A DNA stretch of 27,464 nucleotides from Chromera velia (lineage: Eukaryota > Sar > Chromeraceae), in NCBI GenBank assembly GCA_018398765.1, contig JAHBMJ010000226.1:1-27464 (forward strand). The letters run 5' to 3'. Of this stretch, positions 20,383 to 27,464 are shown piece after piece. Position 1 is the first letter of the stretch. Each line of letters starts with the position of its first letter. The notes beneath the pieces are model-generated. The model saw nothing but the letters and a program-made list of their open reading frames with translations. It ran no database searches and was not told the DNA's origin. Made by a program: the position numbers and the translations under genes.

Positions 20383-23230
20383 CTACTTCTTCATTGTATG
20401 CGGACAGACTGAAACGAAAGTCCAAATAAGATCAAAGTCCTCAAATTCCATCAGGAAGGCACCGTCGTTCTTTTCAAGAGTGTACGACACGTCATTGGAG
20501 ACTTCCTGCAGAAACGCCTCGACCTCGATCTTCAACTCAGGATTCTCGTCCCACCGGGGATCGTCGTCACACCACCTGCAATCATGCACGCATCGTGGGT
20601 GCATGAGTGCGTCATGTGCATCAGACGGAGGTAGGTCTGCATGATCCATACCACACTCACCCGCTGTTCCTGCATTTTATCCGGCAAACTCCTCCAAACA
20701 CCATGCACCTCATAAGTGGATACAAATTTTTCACTTCCATCGTTTCGCTTTCCGCTCGCGTTTGAAAAGCAAGCCCCCCGATTCTGCAATTAAGCCTCTG
20801 CTCGGGATGCGCAGTCAAAATATCGATATAATTTAATAGGAATTGCACAAACCATCACGGTCAGACATCGGGGACCGTCAATGCACCGCATGCACACACC
20901 CTCCCTCCCTCCTGACAGACCTTCCCTTCCACTCTGTGGAGTCTCCCCATGGATTTCTCAACTGCACAAACTTGACGCCCTGGACCTCAAACGCAGAGAG
21001 GAGAGTGTAGGCGTGGCCTGCGACCAGGCCGTCATCTCTCTTTTCCTCTTGGCTGCAGGGAAAAGAAAATAAAAAGGAGTGACAGACAACCCAGAGAGAG
21101 AACTTCTCAGCTAGTGTCGCGGCATGATGCTTGCTCGAGAAAGCAAAAATACGAATACCAACCACCCAGACAGACAGAGACAGATACAGTGAGGGGTCAA
21201 GATCAAAGCAAAGAGAAAGTTACAGTTTTATTAAGTGAAACACAGTATCGGACAAGGCGGGGGTACAGCAACGAACTCACGTACCCAGATGCGCTGACGA
21301 TGAACGCGCCCATGAGGAAGTCCTGTGAGTCGAATCTCTTGATTTCTTCGAAGAATTCTGCGGAGCTCCTGCAATGAGCAAGAACACGTAAGAACACCAG
21401 CGAGTAGGGGGAAGCAACAAAAAAAATGCGTCACCTGTGAATTATGCGCACCACAAAGCGCACAGCTTGCGCGTATGTGTTCATGGACACGCATGCCACA
21501 CATATGCAGTTAACCTCGCCATCCCATGAAACAGGACTGAGTGAGCATGGTTGGCAACCTTGCTGACCGGAGATCTGGTGTCGGCATTCTAATCATTTGT
21601 GACTGTCCGAAGTATTCTTCCAGACTCTCGCATCGTGTCTTCAATTTTTTCTTTTCCCACTGAGACCTCCCGAGAGCATTGTGGAACACCCAGGTCTCCT
21701 CTGCCCCCGTGAAGAGAATCCAGGCCTTCCCCTGGGACCCCCCGATGATCTGGCTGTAGCTCCCTGCCAGCTTGGCGACAGCCTTCTCGAGAAGGAGACA
21801 CCAGATCTCGCACTCGTCCGAAGAAGAGCTCAAGGGCCGGCCCCTCCAACAAGGCACAAAATCGTCAATCTCTATCAGCTGCCACTGACGAGCGACCGGG
21901 TTGTACAACCGAACCTGCATGAGTGATATGAATAAATAAAGGGGGGACGAGACATACGTGTGTAGGGGACAAGAGGAATGGCAAGGCCCTGAGAGAGACT
22001 GCCCATTGCCGTGCCCTCAAGTTCACTCCAAGAAGGATCGAGGAAAGAGAAAATGAAGGCAAAACGGGAAAGTGCATGTATTGCTCAAGCAACACTGGAT
22101 AAGAACTGGATCGACAGCTCCGTGAAATTTCGTCCATCGAGAGAGCATGTCTTGGTGTCCTTCCACGTGATTGAGAGAGAGTCTAAAGGATTTGAGCGCT
22201 TCGCACGAAGGCGTTAAGAAAGTGCTGTAAACAGGCAAAGATGTCAACACCCTGCAATGACGAGAGAGCTGCCGGATGCTGCAACTAAAGGAAAAGAAAG
22301 AAGCTGTGAAGAAGTACCCTGCAGGCTGGCTGGCTGGCAGCGTGGACTGACTGACTGACTGACTTTGTACCTGCCCTCCATGGAGATTCTGGTCTGGTCT
22401 GGAAAGAGGGACTTGACGGACGAGGGGAACTCGCCTATTCCTGTAGACATGCAGACAAATTCGGTGGAAGGAAGCGGGAGGGAAACGACGGTGAGGAGGA
22501 GGAATGGAGAGCGGGGCAGGTGGAGCAGTGGGGGGACAAAGAGAATGAAGGCTGCAGAGGCGGAGGACATGAGTGAGAAAATTTACAGCGCTTTTTTTTC
22601 AAGATTGGAACAGAGAAGCTGCGATACCTTTCAAATGCAAAGGGATGAATGCGTACGCGCAGCTGATCTCGGCGACTCTGAGTGACAACCGGGGGAAAAG
22701 GCAGACAGATCGTGCAATTGGAGAGGAGACCGTGGCATGCAAGAAAGAAGAGTAAAACCAGATGAGCCGACTATGTGCAGCCAGAAAGGGAGACAGGCAG
22801 GCAGACAGAAAAAGCAAAGCGACGGACTCACTCACTGCCCCCCCCCTCCCCCCGACCCGCAATTGCGGCAATAAGCCAGCAGGTCCCTATGCTGCCCTGT
22901 TTGATGTCTGTGGGCTCGATGTCTTCCAGAAATTCCTCGGGGGGCCGCACCTGCATGTGCATGCGTGGGCAGACAATTCTCACTCTGCGTCTGGAAGTTG
23001 GTGGTTTTCTTCACGGGCTGGTCTATTCATATCTTTCCACCAGCTCAATGTTCTGCCTTTCTCTTCCAAGTGTCCTCTCTCGACAAACACGCACGTACAA
23101 TGAATGCATGCACATCCACATAGAAACTGTACATACGTAACTTATGTCTGTGCGTCTGTGTGTCTGTCTGTCTGTCTGTCCGAAAGAAAGGGAGCGTTTC
23201 GGAAAAAGTGAAGTGAAGAAAAGACGATAT

Positions 23231-23286
<56 letters not shown>

Positions 23287-24786
23287 AGTCTGTCTGTCGC
23301 TCTGTGTGTCTTTGTGCGTCTATCTGTGTGTCTGTGCGTCTATGTGTTTGTGTGTCTGTCTGACCTTCAATCTCTTCCCCAGTTCAGATGCCCTGACCCA
23401 TTCAGGGGACCTCCCCCTCATGATGGGCCAGACGTCCTCGAAGGCCCTCTCTCCGAATGAGTCGTCAGAGGGGGGGAAGTCGGGGTCTCTGAATTTCTCC
23501 ACAAACACCATCGCTGGCCTCTCAGTCTCTCTTTCTCTCTGTTTCTGTTTCTCCACGTGCTCTTTCTTTTCCTGGTCAGCAGCGACAGCGGCAGAGCTGG
23601 ATGCAGATGAGGACTCTTCCCCTCTCTTCATGCTTCCCCTCTGGGACGAGAGCCTAGAAGGGTCATCTGAGGCATTTTGAACTGAAGACCTCTTCTTCAA
23701 AAAGCCCGGTTCTCCCCTTCCCCCCTTCGCTTTGCTTTCTCCCTCCCCCCCTTCATCCCCTGAGGGTGCTCTCTCATACCCATCATGTACGTCCTCTGCC
23801 TGCCGGTCCTTTTTTTTGGCAGCCCTTTTCCGTCTCCTCTCCTCCCCCCCCCCTCCCTCCCCAGCTTCAAGTGACGACTCAAGAGATGACGATCCATCTC
23901 TGACCCCCCCCAGCCACAGGCGCATCAACTGAAGGAAAGACCCGATCGGCTCCACATCCACACAACGCTCACTGTCCTCCCAATCTTCTTCCTCTGCTTC
24001 AACATCAGAACTCCCTTCCTCGTCCGCCCCGATCCCCACGCCCCCCCGAAATGTTAAAGGAGCCGGTGGGGGGGTCCACACGAACCAGGAGAGAACCACA
24101 GGGACGCAGCACAGCACCGTGCCGGCTATCCCAAGATACCAACCAACGGAAATACTCCCCGACGCACTGGAGTCCCCGCCGGGGTGATTCTCTTCCATGT
24201 TTCTGGCGGGACCAGTGTTCAGACTCCGCAGGAAAAAAAGGGAACAGAAAGTCCAAACCAAAAGTCCCAAAAGCTGCAAAACCCCCGCGGCTATGAGTGC
24301 CATCCCCATGGGCACGTTCAGGATTTTTCTCCATTTCCGGAGCCTCAGTGTAACTTCTGTACTGCTTCTGTACATGTACACACTTGAAAGCGCAAGGAAG
24401 ACGTTCGATGGGACGGACATGCAGAGGGAGACGGCGACAAACACCAGCAACGTTGTGGAACCGTTGGCGATTGCTCGTGTCCCTCCGCATTGTTCTCTGT
24501 ACTCTTTCTCTTGAGTCTCTTGACAGAGAAAACTCACTGCCGCACTCAAGTGCCGATGGGCCGAGCTAAGAGGATAGAATGGGTCTTTGAGGGCATTTTC
24601 CCTCTGGATGTGTATGTCAGACAAACTTGTGGCCAACTTAACTTCGTGGGACTGCACGACATTTTGACCGGTACTCCAGTGAAAAGAAAAAGAGCGTTCA
24701 AACCAAAATGGCTGCAGCAGAGCGGCAAACCAGACCACGCTTCCCACCGAAGAGAGCAGAACCGTCGACAGCAAAGAAAGTTGCAT
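20383..24786 (-). CDS. Membrane-anchored calpain-family cysteine protease (785 aa, seven exons)
   Basis: Exons: 24786-23365, 22950-22857, 22440-22364, 21914-21559, 21368-21285, 21052-20921, 20575-20383. Phases match at each junction; the donor at 21559 is the least certain. Four hydrophobic segments lie at residues about 7-28, 111-138, 159-186 and 213-237, with two Cys (88, 99) in the first loop. A long acidic/basic linker follows to about 425. The calpain core starts at FRDPDFPPSDDSF (about 432). Catalytic Cys498 is in QGSIGTCWLIAAIAG, His691 in GHAYTL and Asn711 in LRNPWG, with EWKGRWCDDDPRW following. The protein ends with MEFEDFDLIW... soon after the catalytic domain: no C2-like domain III and no EF-hands. 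Ca-dependent proteolysis at a membrane is expected from the family. The usual GDCW is GTCW here. Confidence 0.92.
22345..22363 (-). repeat. (GTCA)n repeat starting at a 5' splice site
   Basis: On the minus strand the donor after calpain codons GGC AGG TAC AAA is the first unit of a four-copy GTCA tandem. The join to GTT CGG TTG TAC AAC at 21914 recreates the conserved GRYK-VRLYN strand, so the position is well fixed. Confidence 0.85.
23144..23360. repeat. (CTGT)n-rich block
   Basis: Tandem CTGT with TTGT and CTGTGTGT variants lies in the first calpain intron, beginning a few bases after the donor GTCAGACAGACA at 23364. On the transcript strand it reads (ACAG)n. The open frames it creates on the plus strand are repeat-encoded. 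Confidence 0.95.
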
Positions 24787-25767
24787 GCTTGCAATTCACT
24801 CTTAATGAGGATAATGAAAATCGATCAGCAAAGGTTGGCGCGAAACCACAGGAAAAGCCCTCCCAACCGCGAAGAAAAAAGACCGAAGAAATGCGCCTGT
24901 GTGGTTCTAAATCACCAAGAACTGAGTCGGTCAGGGTGTCGAGCTCAGGTTCCTCTTTGTTTCTGATTTTATATACAGATTGCCAGTTGATTGAAGGCTG
25001 CAATTCGCTAATTCAGTCCGACCATACTGTTGACCAGAACTCATGCGAAAGTCTCTCTGAGGCTCTTCTTTCTCTTCACTCTGTTTCAGACGTCCGCTGT
25101 GGAGTGAGCGTGGACTAGCTGTCACGAAGTCGTTCATCACTGTTGGGTTGTTGGTTTGACGTTGAAAATGCATTTCTTAAATTAATTATTATATAATAAT
25201 AATTCCTTTTCCAATTAATGATCGAACGCTGCCGTGCATGCATGCATGTGGCATGCACTGTGCGCGCGCGCGGCCGCGCCGCGCGCGACCATGCATGCAT
25301 GCATGAACTGACAAAATCGCGAGATCCTATATAGCATCCTATATCATGCATCCTATAGCTCCCCGAAAAAAATCTTAAATCGTCAGCTAAATCTAGCTTG
25401 TGAGGTATCTCTTTGTGATATCTGACATTTGCCAACTTCTCGAGTCGGTTAATTCGCCAGCTTCCTGCCATCAAGGATACTTCGATGCGTTTCTCTCAAA
25501 CGGTCGACGTCAAGTCTGTGCGAATATTTGAAGGCAATCGGGTCCACTGTTATGTGTGTGGCCCACAACCCTCGGCGAGTTCTGGCTGGTTGGCAACTTT
25601 TCCCGTCTCTTGAAACAGGACCTCGATCCCCCACGTCAAAGTCACGATCGGTGATCCCTGCTCGGCTCAGAACTTCTTGCAGCATCGATCCCTCTCTTTC
25701 TTTCTTCTAGACACAGAGAGACTTTGCCCCTTCGACGTTGCCCGGTAGCAGGAGGGGCATCTTCAGA
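24787..25767. other. Divergent spacer between the calpain and GT25-like genes
   Basis: It should carry both promoters. It contains the cruciform at 25233-25305 and three copies of ATCCTATA within 25323-25357. Open frames on both strands (24708-25118 plus, 25449-25685 minus) have no recognisable family. I see no definite promoter element. Confidence 0.5.
25233..25305. repeat. GC-rich cruciform flanked by (CATG)n arms
   Basis: The left arm has CATGCATGCATG, then GCGCGCGCGGC. The right arm has GCCGCGCGCG, then CATGCATGCATGCATG. They are inverted copies around CCGCG. The alternating CG core can adopt Z-DNA. It lies about 450 bp from the calpain start and about 460 bp from the start of the opposite gene. 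Confidence 0.85.
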
Positions 25768-27095
25768 ATGCAGTCCCTCTTCATTTCCATCGCCGTCTCC
25801 TTACCCTTACTTTGTGGTGAGCTGTCCTTTGTGGTGTTCTTTTTTTTCGACTCTGTTTCTCCATTTCATTTGAGTCTCTTTATCTGAAGTGCTGGAAGAA
25901 GTTTCAAGTCCTCTCGTTTTCTTGCGACTCGCGTTTGCCTTCCTTGCCATCCCATTTTCCTCCTTCGTCTGAACGTTATCGTTTGGTCGGCATTTTACCT
26001 GCAGGTTCCCATGAGAGTGCCGTCGCTCGGGGGGAAAAAGTTCGGATGGCGTTTGTCGTCTCACACTCTTCCGAAGCCTCCCTTCTCTCAGCGTTCAAAG
26101 ACAGCTGGGCAAAGGGAGTGTTGACACGCGGCATACCGCTGCGAGAGGCATCCAGTGGAGATAAGGAGGGGGGAGGAATTGAAGTGAAGGGAAAGACGGC
26201 CGCAGACCAAGGAGTGATGTGGGATGCAGAACAGGTCGTTGAAGAAGGACGTCATACACGGCACAGAGCAAGCAAGAGGCTTCAAGTAGAACGACACTTC
26301 GAAGCCTTGAAAGGGATATCCGAAGCTCCCCGTGAGTCCTCTGCAGAGTGGTTTGCGGTGTTCGAGGACCAGCTTTCTCCCTTGTTGATACGGAAGGATC
26401 TGTCAGAAGTTGTCGCAAGTGCACCGGCTGACGCAGAGCTGATAGCGCTCGTGCCCGAACAGTTGCTTGCAGACAACACATGCGGCACAAATGAGGCAAC
26501 AGCAAATCCTTCCGCCCCCTCCTCTTCAGTCAAATTTGTCAAATTCCAGTGTTGCACAGGAATGGCATGCTGGAAGTCGTGTCCATGCAAGGGCTCTGCT
26601 GGGTACCTCCTGAGGGCCCGGCGTGCCGACCTGCTCTTGAATTCTCTGTTTCCCATGACCAACAGCTTCGACGTTGCGTTCTGGAATTCACAGGCGCACG
26701 CAGACTCAGTGCAGTATGTCCGGAGAGGCTTCTCCCTCGGGCAAGGGGGGGTTTATGCCGTGTCAAGTGAGACACCAGTTTTTGCATTTCCCCCCCCTTC
26801 TGCTGCTGTAGCAAGCAGTGAAGGGAAGGGTGCGGTGAACAATTGGGTGAAGTCCTTTTCGTGGGAGGGGAGCGAGGAGAGAGTCCGTCTAGATATTGAG
26901 AAAGACCGACCTCTTTTGGGGTTTTGGGGTCATGTCGCATTTTTCTTCTCCATCTTTGTTCTCGTGTGTGTTGGGTGGCAGTGTGGGATCATCCCGATCA
27001 TCATCGCATGTGGAGGCATCAAACGGTGTGGGCCCGGTAGTCCGTTTGCCTATTGGCTGGTCAGTCAGTCAGTCAGTCAGGAAGGAAGAAATTAA
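25768..27095 (+). CDS. Secreted/membrane protein resembling glycosyltransferase family 25; 3' end uncertain
   Basis: Exon 1 is 25768-25816 and encodes a signal-like start (MQSLFISIAVSLPLLC). GTGAGC follows. The phase-1 intron ends CTGCAG at 26004, and exon 2 opens SHESAVARGEK. The uninterrupted frame stops at 27095 (379 aa). Family-like features: an early AFVVSHSSEASL strand, EWFAVFEDQ (about 131-139) where GT25 enzymes have EDD, a GSAGYLLRARRADLLL motif (about 212-227) like the GT25 GYxISRxGAxxLL motif, and SFDVAFW (about 237-243). A hydrophobic span lies at about 322-353. If active it would transfer sugars in the Golgi or ER, but the DxD-type motif is altered. The coding sequence may instead splice out at 27059 (GTCAGT), since GTCAGT repeats mark donors elsewhere here. 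Confidence 0.6.
27060..27080 (+). repeat. (GTCA)n repeat, probable 5' splice site
   Basis: Five GTCA units follow codon CTG of the GT25-like frame. By analogy with donors at 627 and 22363 the coding exon probably ends at 27059 and the last dozen predicted residues (VSQSVSQEGRN) are intron read-through. Possible acceptors are TTGCAG at about 27394 and CTCACAG at about 27436. Confidence 0.5.
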
Positions 27096-27464
27096 CAAAA
27101 TGGGTCGGTCGATGGATGCATCATGGGTTCTTTTCGGCTTGCTTGCTTGCTTTCCAAATCTGCCGAGATAAAGCGAAGAAAACGGTTTTCACGTGAATGC
27201 TCGACGTGCATAAACAAAGTGCGGAAGCAATGAAGTCACGTGCTCACGAAAAAGTCAATACGGTCTTCTCTGCTCTCCGTGCATTCATCCCTCCTTTCAT
27301 TTCTGCAATTTCCCCGTTCTAATGACCGATCTGTCAGCCTGCCTGCCTGCCGGCCTGCCTGCCTGCGTGTGTTGTTTCGATATTTTTGTTGCAGTCCTCT
27401 CCGTCTGTCTGTCAGTTTTCTTCTCCATCTCACAGAAAGAAACGCAGAACCCCCCCCCCCCCTT
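27096..27464. other. Probable intron or 3' flank of the GT25-like gene
   Basis: It contains (CCTG)n at about 27338-27366, pyrimidine-rich DNA with two candidate acceptors, and a run of about a dozen C at the right edge. No exon can be assigned before the window ends. Confidence 0.4.

Noticed and set aside
22570-22673. Possible extra minus-strand calpain exon (VAEISCAYAF...)
   Set aside because: It has a candidate acceptor and donor, but skipping it joins AAIAG directly to IGEFPSSVKSLF, which matches the conserved calpain helix after the catalytic Cys. Including it would insert unrelated residues.
23144-23680. 178-codon plus-strand frame opposite the calpain first exon
   Set aside because: Its first half is the (CTGT)n repeat and the rest is antisense to the calpain linker and start of the catalytic core.
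24708-25118. 136-codon plus-strand frame overlapping the calpain start
   Set aside because: No recognisable domain, it overlaps the opposite gene's first codons, and there is no sign of splice sites or continuation.
25449-25685. 78-codon minus-strand frame
   Set aside because: No family resemblance and no splice partners; it could be a 5' UTR of either neighbour.
1-27464. tRNA, rRNA, CRISPR or bacterial operon features
   Set aside because: No cloverleaf, rRNA-like segment, spaced direct-repeat array or ribosome-binding-site pattern was seen. The exon-intron structure is eukaryotic.

Overview
This is a eukaryotic, intron-rich protist window with five protein genes. Exons are GC-balanced, introns of 100-900 bp are full of simple repeats, and intergenic DNA is AT-richer with decayed transposons. 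The gene content fits an alveolate alga, possibly a chromerid such as Chromera: a sushi/LamG-like mosaic extracellular protein, a membrane-anchored calpain, an ankyrin-repeat protein, and an N-myristoylation-type coiled-coil protein. That placement is a guess; there is no rRNA or other marker here.

Layout. (1) 32-5574, minus strand: an extracellular mosaic gene cut by the left window edge (its 3' end is missing), encoding a LamG/concanavalin-A-like module, a DUF4215-type Cys-rich repeat, seven complete sushi-like modules and part of an eighth. (2) 6964-13091, plus: a coiled-coil gene of at least 12 exons, all introns phase 0, with micro-exons of 24, 39 and 24 nt and a Cys/Pro-rich tail. (3) 13092-14911: AT-rich transposon debris with a roughly 230-bp MITE-like element. 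(4) 14912-18246, plus: a two-exon ankyrin-repeat protein of 929 aa. (5) 18247-20382: AT-rich DNA with paired palindromes and the 3' end of a probable non-LTR retrotransposon carrying a C2H2 finger. (6) 20383-24786, minus: a seven-exon calpain of 785 aa with four N-terminal membrane segments and an intact Cys/His/Asn triad. (7) 25768 onward, plus: a secreted or membrane protein resembling glycosyltransferase family 25, probably continuing past the right edge. It is divergent from the calpain gene across a roughly 1-kb spacer containing a GC-rich cruciform.

The exon models were built by hand. Reading frame, splice phase and protein-family continuity had to agree across each junction, and for most junctions they do. 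The most striking shared property is the 5' splice site. In 21 of 31 modelled introns it starts GTC (typically GTCAGT) instead of GTA/GTG, and in several introns it runs directly into a (GTCA)n tandem repeat. Two very short introns with multiple-of-3 length (39 and 48 nt) instead carry GTA donors and can be retained in frame.

The genes have no obvious shared pathway. Two (mosaic protein and GT25-like protein) look secretory or extracellular, the calpain looks membrane-bound, and the coiled-coil protein looks membrane-associated through myristate.
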